NCBI GenBank assembly: GCA_016278515.1 | Contig: JADQBR010000060.1 | Coordinates: forward strand, 62,001 to 126,000 | Length of the DNA stretch: 64,000 nt | Direction of reading: 5' to 3' | Source of the DNA: Bacillota bacterium | Lineage (GTDB): Bacteria; Bacillota; JADQBR01 | Part shown: positions 27,133-36,251 of the stretch, in pieces | Position numbering within the stretch: the stretch's first letter is position 1 | How the letters are laid out: each line of letters opens with the position of its first letter | Made by a program: the position numbers and the translations under genes | The notes under the pieces: model-generated | Database searches by the model: none | What the model saw: only the letters and a program-made list of their open reading frames with translations | Told to the model about the DNA's origin: nothing

Positions 27133-28257
27133 TCAATCTACATACAACCGAGGCATTCTTTTTCCCATCCTAGTAACTACTTCAATAGATATAGTCCCCA
27201 CATGCGCGCCCACTTCATCTGCCAATATCCGTTCTTCCCCTTGGGCACCAAACAATACGACCTCATCCCCAATTCTTACTTCCGCTAAGTCAGTCAAATC
27301 TACCATAAACTGGTCCATACAGATATTACCCACTATCGGGCACCTTTTGCTCCGCACCAATACCTCTCCCTTATTCGCCAGCTGCCTAAAAACTCCGTCC
27401 ACATACCCCATGGGCACAACACCAATTAAGGTCTCTCTTTCTGAAACAAACGTTCCACCATAACCGACCGGTGTTTCTGTCGATATAGTCTTGATTTGCA
27501 CCAGTTTTGCCTTAGCTTCCATAGCCGGATAAAGCTTTATTTTGGAAGCAGCGGCAATCTCTGGTCCGGGGTACAAACCGTACATAGCAGTACCTGGTCG
27601 CACCATATCCAAGTGCATTTCTGGAAAATTCATTGTTGCTGCACTATTTGCCAAATGTTTCTTGGGTATAACAAGCCCGTTTTCCTCAAGTTTCTCCAAC
27701 ATGATTTGAAATTTGGCAAATTGCTGCCGCGCGAAACTAGTATCTTTTATTTGATCAGCTGTAGCTAAATGACTAAAGGCTCCTTCCACAACAATATTTG
27801 GTAAGTCAAATATTTTCTTAATTTCGGGTACTGATTCTTCCACCGATGCAAAACCTAGCCGACCCATACCACTATCAAATTTCAAATGAATGGGCACCTG
27901 GCGTCCGAGGTGTTTAGCTGTTTGATTAAGCCCATCAGCCTGTTCAAAAGTAAAAATTGTCGGTATCAGATTATATTCAATTAACTTCCGGTAATCTTCC
28001 TCCGGGGTAACCCCTAGAACTAAAATGGGCTGCCAAAAACCTTTTTCCCTTAATTCAATTCCTTCTTCAACCATAATAACTGCAAATAAATTCACGTTTT
28101 CTTCCATCAGCAATTCGGCCACCTTATCCGAACCGTGACCATATCCATCTGCTTTTATTACACCCATTAACTGCGTTGGTTGTTTGACGCACTTCTTTAA
28201 ATTTCTAATATTATCCCTTAACGCCTTGACGCTGATTTCAATCCAAGCCGGGCGCAA
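27133..28257 (-). CDS. alr: Alanine racemase
   Basis: 374 residues, a PLP-dependent enzyme that makes D-alanine for the wall. The PLP lysine motif GVIKADGYGHG is at about residues 32-42, and the C-terminal domain has the catalytic Tyr segment ETPVGYGGTFVSERET and NICMDQFMVD. A TTG start at 28257 is set by GGGGGATTGAA. It lies downstream of an AGCS-type alanine/glycine symporter, so a second role in using imported alanine is possible. It ends at a strong palindromic terminator. Confidence 0.95.
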   Translation of the reverse strand: MRPAWIEISVKALRDNIRNLKKCVKQPTQLMGVIKADGYGHGSDKVAELLMEENVNLFAVIMVEEGIELREKGFWQPILVLGVTPEEDYRKLIEYNLIPTIFTFEQADGLNQTAKHLGRQVPIHLKFDSGMGRLGFASVEESVPEIKKIFDLPNIVVEGAFSHLATADQIKDTSFARQQFAKFQIMLEKLEENGLVIPKKHLANSAATMNFPEMHLDMVRPGTAMYGLYPGPEIAAASKIKLYPAMEAKAKLVQIKTISTETPVGYGGTFVSERETLIGVVPMGYVDGVFRQLANKGEVLVRSKRCPIVGNICMDQFMVDLTDLAEVRIGDEVVLFGAQGEERILADEVGAHVGTISIEVVTRMGKRMPRLYVD

Positions 28258-28295
28258 TTCAATCCCCCCTTGCCAGGAGTAAAGTATCTAATTTA

Positions 28296-28342
28296 TAAGG
28301 TGGACTTCCTCGCAACTCAAATTATCGGAGAAAACCCACCTT
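28296..28342 (-). other. Hairpin in the alr leader
   Basis: AAGGTGG (28296-28302) pairs with CCACCTT (28336-28342) around a 33-base loop that is partly self-complementary. It lies 39 bases before the alr start. There is no T-run, so it is not a terminator; it matches no riboswitch class that I recognise. Confidence 0.35.
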
Positions 28343-28483
28343 TAAAAAAGTCTGTTCTGAGAAGAAAGTCTAGGGAGCAGCAAATATATTACAAAATAAA
28401 AATACATATACGTTCATAGCGAATTCTTGGGCAACTTTTCCAAACTTTTTTGGTTATTGCACAGCTTTACACGTCTCACTTGC

Positions 28484-29878
28484 TTATGCCTTTATATCAT
28501 CGTTGATAGCCCCAATATCCTTGAGATAAAACTCTTTAGAAGTAAAGAACTCGTCTTTTAGTTCTTTAACCTTCCCACTTAACAACACGAGGGCTATCAT
28601 GTTCGGAATAACAATAGCAGCCAAGGAAATATCTAAAAACTGCCAGATTATTTCTGCGCCGCCGATAGCACCAATAAATACAGATACAACATATATATAT
28701 TTCATAACTTTAGCACCAGCCAAACCAAACAGGAATTCTGCCTGCTTTTCGCCATAGTACGTAAGTACGATAATCGTAGAAACCACAAAGAAAATCAAAG
28801 AAATGGTAACCAGGAAACCACCAGCCTGCCCAAAATAATGGGAAAATGCTTCAGTAGATAGTGCGGACGGGTCATCCATAGCGCCGGCATTCTTCCATAC
28901 ACCCGAGGACAAAACTACAAACGCAGTTGCCGAACAAACAACCAAGGTATCAATAATAATTCCTATCATAGCCCATAGCCCCTGTCTTACAGGGTGGTCT
29001 GTAGTTGCGGCTGCGTGCGCAATAGGCGCCGTACCCAAGCCCGCTTCATTAGAGTAAACACCGCGAGCAAAACCCCATCTAATTGTAGCAACAATTGCAG
29101 CACCACCAAAACCACCCACAGCAGCCATAGGTTTAAAGGCGTGGCTGAAAATTAGGCCGAGTACATAAGGAACTTGGTCAAGGCTAATAAGTAAAATTAC
29201 AATTGCTCCACCAACATACAGAAGCGCCATAAACGGGACAAGTTTTTCAGTAACTTTTGCAATACGCTTAATTCCGCCTATGACAACCAACCCAACGACC
29301 AACATAATTATAATGCCAGTAATTACCGGGCTGATATTAAACGCTTCCTGGGCAGAATTTGCGACTGCATTACCCTGTACCATAGTACTGGGAACTACCT
29401 CAAACATGAGGCCAATAGCGAACCATACACCTAGCCACTTCATGTTAAGACCCTTAGTTATATAATACATTGGGCCGCCAACATACTCACCTTTTTCATT
29501 TTTCTCACGATAATGCACAGCTAATACCGCTTCACTAAACTTGGCAGCCATACCTAGCAGAGCAATTACCCACATCCAAAATATAGCGCCAGGACCACCG
29601 AACATAATAGCCGCCGGTACACCAACGATGTTTCCGGCACCTACGGTGCAAGCCAACGCTGAAGTCAGAGCTTGAAACGGAGTGACCGTGCCTTCACCAG
29701 AGCCCTCTTTAGTAAAAATCTTACCAAAGGTATTTTTTAAAATATATCCAGCATAGCGAAATTGGAAGAAACCCAAGCGAATTGTAAGAAAGATTCCACC
29801 AAATGATAAGAGTATAATCAAAGGCGGTCCCCATAACCAACCTGATATCTTACCAACTACATCTAATAAAGATTGCAT
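28484..29878 (-). CDS. Sodium:alanine/glycine symporter, AGCS family
   Basis: 464 residues with about 10-11 helices. AGCS signatures are clear: FQALTSALACTVGAGNIVGV near residues 65-85, GGPGAIFWMW, YVGGPMYYITKGL and YSNEAGLGTAPIAHAAA. It would import alanine or glycine with Na+ across the membrane, in keeping with the adjacent racemase and with the Na+/H+ antiporter operon. The ribosome site is AGGAGGGG. Confidence 0.94.
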   Translation of the reverse strand: MQSLLDVVGKISGWLWGPPLIILLSFGGIFLTIRLGFFQFRYAGYILKNTFGKIFTKEGSGEGTVTPFQALTSALACTVGAGNIVGVPAAIMFGGPGAIFWMWVIALLGMAAKFSEAVLAVHYREKNEKGEYVGGPMYYITKGLNMKWLGVWFAIGLMFEVVPSTMVQGNAVANSAQEAFNISPVITGIIIMLVVGLVVIGGIKRIAKVTEKLVPFMALLYVGGAIVILLISLDQVPYVLGLIFSHAFKPMAAVGGFGGAAIVATIRWGFARGVYSNEAGLGTAPIAHAAATTDHPVRQGLWAMIGIIIDTLVVCSATAFVVLSSGVWKNAGAMDDPSALSTEAFSHYFGQAGGFLVTISLIFFVVSTIIVLTYYGEKQAEFLFGLAGAKVMKYIYVVSVFIGAIGGAEIIWQFLDISLAAIVIPNMIALVLLSGKVKELKDEFFTSKEFYLKDIGAINDDIKA

Positions 29879-29980
29879 TATATTCCCCTCCTAATATCCT
29901 AACATTCTAGTTTTTCAAAATATTTTCCAAAGTCATTGACAACAATAAAGAAATTCCTTATAATAACTCTTTGTAGGTTC

Positions 29981-31153
29981 CTACACGTCCAATCCAAAAT
30001 AAGAGAGTGCTGTACGGACGTGCATTTCTACGCCTAAGGGCAGAGTATTCTCATCAATATTGAAATGTGGGTTGTGATGAGGATAATCTGTCCCTTTTTC
30101 TTTGTCACCTACACCGAGAAAGTAAAAAACCCCAGGTACCTTTGAAGCAAACTCAGCAAAGTCATCACCAGCCATGGTCCTGGTTTTTGCTGTCACGTCT
30201 TCCTTAGCATTGACGACTTTCTCGGCCGCCAGCTTGGCCAAGTGCGCCATTCGTGAGTCATTACTTAACATGGGATTACCTACTTTAAACCTTATCTCAT
30301 AATTAGCACGGTGGGCTTGACAAACATGGGTAACGACCCGTTCAAAATTCTCAATGCATTCTTCACCACCTTTATATAGAAACCTAATTGACCCTTGGAT
30401 TTCCACTTTTTCTGGCACGATGGTGGTATTTGACCCAGCATGTATCTTGGTAAACATAATCACGGCAGGATTTAGCGCGTCTATCTCTCTGGTTTGTATC
30501 GCCTGCACTGCTTGAATTATGTTGGCAGCAACATTAATTGGATCAACAGACTGATAGACGAAACCAGCATGCCCTCCCTTACCCTTTATTGTAAGATAAA
30601 AGTAGTAACTAGCTGCCATTACCGGCCCGGTGCAAATATCCACTTTTCCACTTTCTAGCAAAGACCATAGATGGCCGCCAACAGATGCATCCACTTTTGG
30701 GTTTTGCATTACGCCTTCTTTTACCATTAAATATGCGCCGGCATCTTCTTCATTTGGTTGGAATACAAACTTGATATTGCCGTTTATCTTATCTCTATAT
30801 GTGGAGAGAATCTTTGCTGCAACCATTAACATAGCAATATGGCCATCATGGCCGCAAGCATGCATTTTATTATCGTTCTGTGACTTATAAGGTAGGTCAT
30901 TCTGCTCTTGCACCGGCAGTGCATCCATGTCAGTTCTCATCAAAAGCGTCTTTCCCGACTGCTTCCCCCGCAACAGACCTACTACACCAGTTTTGGCCAT
31001 TCGCGTTACTTCCAAACCTAATTCTTTAACATACCGCGCAACAATATCTGAAGTACGAAATTCCTCAAAACCAAGTTCAGGATGTATGTGAAAATCTCGC
31101 CTTAAATCAATCAACTCTTTTTTTAGCTCTTCCACCTGCCTTTTGATTATCAT
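29981..31153 (-). CDS. M20-family amidohydrolase
   Basis: 390 residues of the aminoacylase/hippurate hydrolase branch of M20 metallopeptidases. Metal and catalytic segments: HPELGFEEFRT, TDMDALPVQE, MHACGHDGHIAM, the PNEEDAG Glu pair and GDDFAEFA, then the late His in YPHHNPHFNIDE. It would release an amino acid from an N-acyl or related amide in the cytosol. It sits between an IclR regulator and an amino-acid symporter, which supports amino-acid scavenging. Confidence 0.92.
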   Translation of the reverse strand: MIIKRQVEELKKELIDLRRDFHIHPELGFEEFRTSDIVARYVKELGLEVTRMAKTGVVGLLRGKQSGKTLLMRTDMDALPVQEQNDLPYKSQNDNKMHACGHDGHIAMLMVAAKILSTYRDKINGNIKFVFQPNEEDAGAYLMVKEGVMQNPKVDASVGGHLWSLLESGKVDICTGPVMAASYYFYLTIKGKGGHAGFVYQSVDPINVAANIIQAVQAIQTREIDALNPAVIMFTKIHAGSNTTIVPEKVEIQGSIRFLYKGGEECIENFERVVTHVCQAHRANYEIRFKVGNPMLSNDSRMAHLAKLAAEKVVNAKEDVTAKTRTMAGDDFAEFASKVPGVFYFLGVGDKEKGTDYPHHNPHFNIDENTLPLGVEMHVRTALSYFGLDV

Positions 31154-31181
31154 AATTTCACCCCCTTTCCTTATTAATTTT

Positions 31182-31219
31182 TTCTGAAACTCAGTTCCTT
31201 ATATACTTGACTTTCAGAA
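31182..31219. promoter_or_regulatory. Spaced inverted repeat upstream of the amidohydrolase
   Basis: TTCTGAAA (31182-31189) and TTTCAGAA (31212-31219) form a perfect eight-base inverted repeat with a 22-base spacer, 28 bases before the amidohydrolase start and next to the iclR-type gene. It could be an operator for that regulator; this is inference. Confidence 0.4.
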
Positions 31220-31292
31220 GATATTTTTTTATTTCGCCCCCAAAACCTAGGTAAATCCTAATAAACAAATATTTCCATTCATCCTTGAAGTT

Positions 31293-32108
31293 TTATTCGT
31301 TTGCCACTTCTTGACACCCCTGGCTATTGCCTAAATGCTTAGATAACTGACAACAAGCAGTATTCAAATTTTGTTGGATGTCCATTATTTTATTAAAGGT
31401 CATTCTGAAAGATGGCCCTGAAACACTTACGGCTGCCACAATTTCGTTTTTATGATCTCGAATAGGCATGGCAATACACGATAATCCAAAGCAGAATTCT
31501 TCATTGTCAATAGCGTAGCCCTGCTTACGAACCTTTTGCAGTTCTTCTAAAAAGCCTTCCAAGTTGATAATGCTGTTATTGGTATAGGCTTTGAATTCTT
31601 GATCTTTAAGAAGGTCCTTTACTTTTGTCGTCTCCACTTCCGATAACAGTACTTTTCCTAAAGCTGTGGCATGCAGCGGTTCTCTTTGTCCAATGTGAAG
31701 ACTGGCCTTTAATGTGGTCTCCGGATCAACTTTAGATGCAATTACCACCCCATCATCCACTCTTACTCCAACGTTTACAGTTTCGCCATACTTATGACAG
31801 AGCTCTTCAAGTATACTCATTTCCAAGTTAGCCAAATTCCGTTGTCTTGGAATGGCACTGCCTAATTGGAAAAAACGCCAGCTTAAACGATATTTATTTT
31901 TTTCTGGGGTTTTTTCCACATATCTATAAGCAACCATTGTATCCAATATGCGGTGAATGGTACTCTTACCAATACCCAACTTTCTGCTAAGATCACTAAT
32001 TCCTAAACCATCGCCAGCCTCTTCACCTGCTAATATTTCAACTATTTCCAGAGCCTTTTCTAAAGTCTGTACGGGATATTTGGGACTATGATTTTGTTTC
32101 TCAGACAA
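31293..32108 (-). CDS. IclR-family transcriptional regulator
   Basis: 271 residues. The N-terminal winged helix has GLGISDLSRKLGIGKSTIHRIL (about 36-58), and the effector domain contains the family pattern LGKVLLSE and DNEEFCFGLSCIAMPIRD. It starts at TTG after AGGAGTGGTG. It probably controls the neighbouring amidohydrolase/symporter and/or dehydrogenase genes in response to a small carboxylate or amino acid; the ligand is unknown. Confidence 0.92.
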   Translation of the reverse strand: MSEKQNHSPKYPVQTLEKALEIVEILAGEEAGDGLGISDLSRKLGIGKSTIHRILDTMVAYRYVEKTPEKNKYRLSWRFFQLGSAIPRQRNLANLEMSILEELCHKYGETVNVGVRVDDGVVIASKVDPETTLKASLHIGQREPLHATALGKVLLSEVETTKVKDLLKDQEFKAYTNNSIINLEGFLEELQKVRKQGYAIDNEEFCFGLSCIAMPIRDHKNEIVAAVSVSGPSFRMTFNKIMDIQQNLNTACCQLSKHLGNSQGCQEVANE

Positions 32109-32316
32109 CTTAACACCACTCCTAAATAATAGTTTTCTATCATACAGAACACATTTTCTGCTTTGGTAACTATTACGACAGGCGCAGTCAGTTTACCTGC
32201 ATTATCTGTGTTAATTGCCGTAGTCAGGATAGGTGCGCAGAAACCATCACGACTTAGTGAGTGCACTGCCTTTGGTTTAAGATTTCATAATTATAGCAAA
32301 CACATAACTTAATTGC

Positions 32317-33552
32317 TTAGACCCAACCTCTAATCTTAATTGCAGCACTAACCTTTTGCAGCGCATTTATCCATGCCGCAACTCTCATGGAAGTTCCTTT
32401 TTCATCTGTAACTGCCTTAGTCTCTTGGTATGCTTTCATCATTCTTTCCTTAAGTTTCTCTTTCACTTTATCCATATCCCAGTAGTCATCAGTAAGCCCT
32501 TGAATACGTTCAAAGTGACAGACAATAGCACCGCCAACGTTGGTAACCACGTCAGGCACTATTTGAATGTTCCTATTCAATAAAACTGTTTCGGCCGCCG
32601 TAGTGATGGGCCCGTTAGCAGCCTCAAGAATTAATTTAGCCGCAATTTTGTCAGCGTTTTCTTCATTGATGACACTTTGAACTGCTGCAGGGATTAATAC
32701 ATCAACTTTCAGTTCCAGAACTTCTTCATTAGAGATAGCTTTAGTACCCGGGAACTTGGCCACCGAGCCGGTTTCTATCACATATTCTTCCAGCTTAGCT
32801 ATATTTATACCATCTTTTGAATAAATGCCGCCGTTAATGTCACTGACGGCAACAACCTTAAAACCTTTATCAAATAGTAGTCGTGCCGTAGTACCGCCAA
32901 CTTGGCCAAAACCTTGAACTGCTACAGTACAACCAACATCTAGTCCCGCATCTTTAAAAGCTTCCATCGCAACATAGAACACGCCTAAACCGGTGGCTTC
33001 CCAACTCCCTACCGTACCGTTAACCGCCGCCGGTTTATCATTAACCGCTGCCGGGCTATGGAAACCCATTATTTCTTCATATTCATCCAGCATCCAAGCT
33101 TGAGTCTGGGTGCTGGTTCCAATATCCGCACCAGGAACATCCACCCATGCGCCCTTAATGGGCAGCTTACGCATAAAAGCTCTGCTTAGACGTTCTAATT
33201 CCCAATTACTTAGCTTATTGGGGTCGACAATAATGCCGCCCTTACCACCGCCAGCAGGAATGCCGCCAACTGCGTGCTTAATTGTCATCCAAAGTGCTAA
33301 TGCTTTAACCTCATCCAACGTTAAGTTGGGCATGAAACGGGTGCCGTCTTTAACCGGACCTAATGCATCGTTACAGTGAACCCTGTATGCAGTAAATATT
33401 TCTACCTCACCGTTATCCATTCGCATGGGAATAGTGAATTCCATAATTCGCTTCGGTTTGCTTAACAGTTCAATAACTTTTAGATCAATCCCACCTGCTT
33501 CCCCTGCACTGTGCAAGGTATTCAAAGCTGTTTCAAATGGATTTCTACTCAT
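32317..33552 (-). CDS. Glutamate-type (Glu/Leu/Phe/Val) dehydrogenase
   Basis: 411 residues with the amino-acid dehydrogenase core: GGIPAGGGKGGIIVDPNKLS (catalytic Lys region), VPGADIGTSTQTQAWMLDEY, the nucleotide site VAVQGFGQVGGTTARLL and LEAANGPITTAAE. It interconverts an amino acid and its 2-oxo acid with NAD(P)+ and ammonia. The length fits hexameric catabolic glutamate dehydrogenase. It lies downstream of the U32-like and panB-like genes on the same strand. The 2-oxo acid made could feed an oxidoreductase such as IorBA. Confidence 0.94.
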   Translation of the reverse strand: MSRNPFETALNTLHSAGEAGGIDLKVIELLSKPKRIMEFTIPMRMDNGEVEIFTAYRVHCNDALGPVKDGTRFMPNLTLDEVKALALWMTIKHAVGGIPAGGGKGGIIVDPNKLSNWELERLSRAFMRKLPIKGAWVDVPGADIGTSTQTQAWMLDEYEEIMGFHSPAAVNDKPAAVNGTVGSWEATGLGVFYVAMEAFKDAGLDVGCTVAVQGFGQVGGTTARLLFDKGFKVVAVSDINGGIYSKDGINIAKLEEYVIETGSVAKFPGTKAISNEEVLELKVDVLIPAAVQSVINEENADKIAAKLILEAANGPITTAAETVLLNRNIQIVPDVVTNVGGAIVCHFERIQGLTDDYWDMDKVKEKLKERMMKAYQETKAVTDEKGTSMRVAAWINALQKVSAAIKIRGWV

Positions 33553-33650
33553 TTCATTCCCTCCAAACCTGTATCACTAATAGTTTTTATCGTAAAGAAC
33601 GTGTAACATGAAGGAGTCAAACTGACAGATGACCCCTTCATTTATCTTTG

Positions 33651-34601
33651 CTATGGTTGAGGAATAGACAAATCCTCTTTGTGATCGTTCATAACTATAT
33701 CAACACCGCTGCGGTCAATCCATTCTAAAATAATTTGAGCAATCTTTACTCTCATTTTAGCCAAGTTATCACCGTAATTGGGATTAGAAGAATCTATCCA
33801 AGTGTTATAAAGTTCAGCTTCAGACGGGCCTGGCTCAATTTTGAAATATACCGGTGCACAAATGCGAGCAATATCAGCAGCTTCATGATATCTCTGGAAA
33901 CCACCCATAGATTCAACGAGACTCATGTAGACATCTAATGGAATATTGACGCCGCCCTGTCTAATGGAAGAAAGCATAGGCAGTGTCAGGTCTGCCAATG
34001 GGTTGAAGCTGTCAGCGCCTAAAGCCTGTAATAAAGTACCCCCAGCTGCAGTACCATGCCCTGCAAATACTGAAACCTTAAACTTGACATCCTTGGGGAT
34101 AATACCTTCTCCTCTTAAACCCTGTAATACCGTCAACATACCTTCGTCAGTGACCAAGAAACCGCGAATTCCTGCCTCAAGACATCTGTCAATCTCCCTT
34201 AAATAATGGTACATTGCATCGTGCCCTCTCAGTCTCATGCCGGACACATATCCTTCAGGGGTGACGTATTGTCTACCCGTATCCCAACCTCTACTGCTAA
34301 CGGGGTTAACCAATATTTCCAGATTATTATCTCTGCCAATTTCAGCAAAATGCTTTAACTCTGCATCATCCAATAAAGTAGCACCTTTTACTAAAGAAAT
34401 TACTCTGTGCACCGTAACATTACGTTTCTCTGCTTCTTTAACCATGGTTTCTAGGTTTGAACAGTTTTCAATCCCGGAAATTTCTACCCTGGCATGAGCA
34501 CCACCCTCAAAACGCTGGTCGGAATCCGGTAAATCATAACGATCCCTCACCGATAAACTAGTCTTTTCTTTCAAAAACTTCTCGAATTTTTCAAAGGCCA
34601 T
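33651..34601 (-). CDS. U32-peptidase-like protein, function unknown
   Basis: 316 residues with no signal peptide and no membrane helix. Alternating strands and helices (ARVEISGIENCSN, VHRVISLVKGATL, LEILVNPVSSRGWD, GIRGFLVTDEGML, FKVSVFAGHGTAAGG) suggest a TIM barrel, and the general look is that of U32-type proteins. I cannot confirm the assignment or name a substrate. It has a strong GGAGG site and lies between panB and the dehydrogenase, so it is probably part of the same unit. Confidence 0.6.
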   Translation of the reverse strand: MAFEKFEKFLKEKTSLSVRDRYDLPDSDQRFEGGAHARVEISGIENCSNLETMVKEAEKRNVTVHRVISLVKGATLLDDAELKHFAEIGRDNNLEILVNPVSSRGWDTGRQYVTPEGYVSGMRLRGHDAMYHYLREIDRCLEAGIRGFLVTDEGMLTVLQGLRGEGIIPKDVKFKVSVFAGHGTAAGGTLLQALGADSFNPLADLTLPMLSSIRQGGVNIPLDVYMSLVESMGGFQRYHEAADIARICAPVYFKIEPGPSEAELYNTWIDSSNPNYGDNLAKMRVKIAQIILEWIDRSGVDIVMNDHKEDLSIPQP

Positions 34602-34692
34602 TTCTTTAAAACCTCCACATTTAAATTGGTTTTCTTAAACTATAATTTGTTAGGATTAATCAGCCGCAGTACAATTTGACACCTAATCAGTC

Positions 34693-35544
34693 CTATTCAA
34701 ATTCCTTAAACAACTTCTCAAAGGCTTCTTTACTATCCTTAACGTGATAGACATAATCATCTGTAGGAAACTTACCTTCCTTAACATCAGTAACATATTC
34801 TTTAAACCCGTTAATAGCGTCCTCGGCAATGTTAGCATATTTTTTTACAAATTTCGGAGTAAAGGCCTGGAACATACCCAACATGTCGCCGCATATCAGT
34901 AGTTGACCGTCACAAGGTGCGCCAGCGCCAATTGAATATACTGGAATGTCCAACTTCTTAGCCAAAAACTCAGTCAATTCCGGCGGAATAGCCTCAACCA
35001 ATATTGCATATGCCCCGGCTTCCTGAACATCTAAAGCATCTTCGATTAAATTCTTTGCAGTCCCAACGTCCCTGCCGGTCGCTCTAAAGCCACCCATTTG
35101 TCCAGAACTTTGAGGTGTTAAACCTATATGTCCACAAACCAAGATACCCGCATCAGTAATTGATCTAATACAACTTGCAACCCTTTTGCCGCCTTCCAGT
35201 TTCACGCAGTCAACATCCGCTTCCTTGAGAAAGCGAACTGCATTTTCAACAGCTTTTTCATCCGAAACCTGATAAGAACCAAAAGGCATGTCTCCTACAA
35301 TCCAGGTATTGGGAGCACCTCTGCGAACAGCCTTAGAATGAGATATACAATCTTCCATAGTAACCGGAACAGTACCGTCGTAGCCAAGCACTACCATCCC
35401 TAATGAATCTCCTACTAAAATCATGTCCATTTCGGCCTGCTCCGCAAATGAAGCCATAGGGAAATCATACGCGGTTACCCACGCTACTTGTTCACCTTCT
35501 TTTTTCATTCGGATAAAATCCAGCACATTTTTCTTCTTTGCCAT
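34693..35544 (-). CDS. panB: Ketopantoate hydroxymethyltransferase (PanB)
   Basis: 283 residues with PanB signatures: WVTAYDFPMASFAEQAEMDM, ILVGDSLGMVVLGYDGT (Mg2+ Asp), CGHIGLTPQS, the catalytic-site VEAIPPELTEFLAKKL and SIGAGAPCDGQLL. It makes ketopantoate from 2-oxoisovalerate and methylene-tetrahydrofolate for coenzyme A synthesis. panC and panD are not adjacent; its neighbours are amino-acid genes. Its upstream leader can fold into two hairpins. GGGAGG precedes the ATG. Confidence 0.9.
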   Translation of the reverse strand: MAKKKNVLDFIRMKKEGEQVAWVTAYDFPMASFAEQAEMDMILVGDSLGMVVLGYDGTVPVTMEDCISHSKAVRRGAPNTWIVGDMPFGSYQVSDEKAVENAVRFLKEADVDCVKLEGGKRVASCIRSITDAGILVCGHIGLTPQSSGQMGGFRATGRDVGTAKNLIEDALDVQEAGAYAILVEAIPPELTEFLAKKLDIPVYSIGAGAPCDGQLLICGDMLGMFQAFTPKFVKKYANIAEDAINGFKEYVTDVKEGKFPTDDYVYHVKDSKEAFEKLFKEFE

Positions 35545-35584
35545 GATATCCTCCCTTTCTTTGAACTAATAGAGCGAAAACTTG

Positions 35585-35698
35585 CATCAGGGGTTTTGTC
35601 CCGCAACTGATGTTTAGTTAACCTATCCAGGAGCTTAGCGCCACTTACCCCAATTCATCGGGGACATTCCTTAACTGGGTTATTAGTGGCGGTTAGCT
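35585..35698 (-). promoter_or_regulatory. Structured leader of panB, two hairpins
   Basis: On the minus strand the outer hairpin (35632-35698) pairs 12 of 14 bases of AGCTAACCGCCACT with AGTGGCGCTAAGCT and holds an inner CCCC/GGGG stem. A second hairpin (35585-35612) pairs CATCAG with CTGATG plus GGG with CCC, 41 bases before panB. A 'pan' RNA motif ahead of pantothenate genes is known in Firmicutes; whether this leader fits its consensus I cannot test. Confidence 0.45.
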
Positions 35699-35898
35699 AT
35701 CGGGAAATAGAACTGCATTTAATTATTAAGAAAACATTCAAATTGCTTTTGCCTTACTGCTCCGCCTAAAATCAATATAACAGTAAGCATCAATAAGGGT
35801 TTACCAGTAGTTCATGTATTTGCTTCTATAGGCATCTTCTACATGCCTTGTCATAATCCTCCTAAGAAACTAAATTTTTTCTAAGTTTTTTATACCGC

Positions 35899-36034
35899 GT
35901 TCCTATATTTAGAACACTTACTAGATCGAACCTTTAATTTACACCTCAAACGGCGACGCCACCTTTTATTATTCAAAGCTTAAACCGTGCTTCCGTCATA
36001 CTTTATGTGTGTTTTCCTGTATTTAGAACACATA
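35899..36034. repeat. Pair of 18-base direct repeats; remainder of the 35545-36251 gap
   Basis: TTCCTATATTTAGAACAC (35900-35917) recurs with one change at 36014-36031, 114 bases apart. The 35545-36251 gap contains no convincing gene: besides this pair it holds the panB leader, a duplicated hairpin block and the terminator of the LysM gene. Confidence 0.6.
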
Positions 36035-36044
36035 TCCCAAAAAT

Positions 36045-36188
36045 GAATTTGGGGTACCCGCAGGGGGCATATCCAAAACTCTAGAGCAACAAGTTGCTAA
36101 GAGTTTTGCTATACCCGCAAGGAGCATATCCAAAACTCTAGAGCAACAAGTTGCTAAGAGTTTTGCTAACGGTTTTCCAGTTGAATTT
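36045..36188. repeat. Hairpin-rich block A, duplicated at 37597-37741
   Basis: Two tandem 57-base units (36055-36111, 36112-36168) begin TACCCGCA and each contains the imperfect inverted repeat AAAACTCT-AGAGCAAC/GTTGCT-AAGAGTTTT. The flanks GAATTTGGGG and CTAACGGTT-ttccag-TTGAATTT also match the second block. It is in direct orientation with block B on the other side of the LysM gene. Confidence 0.9.
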
Positions 36189-36190
36189 CC

Positions 36191-36232
36191 AAAAAAAATA
36201 AGCGTCCTTTAAAGATTAAAAGGACGCTTATA
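36191..36232 (-). terminator. Terminator of the LysM gene
   Basis: ATAAGCGTCCTTT and AAAGGACGCTTAT form a 13-base stem; on the minus strand it is followed by TTTTTTTT. It lies 20 bases after the stop at 36252. Confidence 0.93.
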
Positions 36233-36251
36233 TACACTATTTGCTAACTTA

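Noticed and set aside
32060-32266. A 68-codon minus-strand frame over the iclR start
   Set aside because: It overlaps the N-terminus of the IclR gene in another frame and has no ribosome site or recognisable product.
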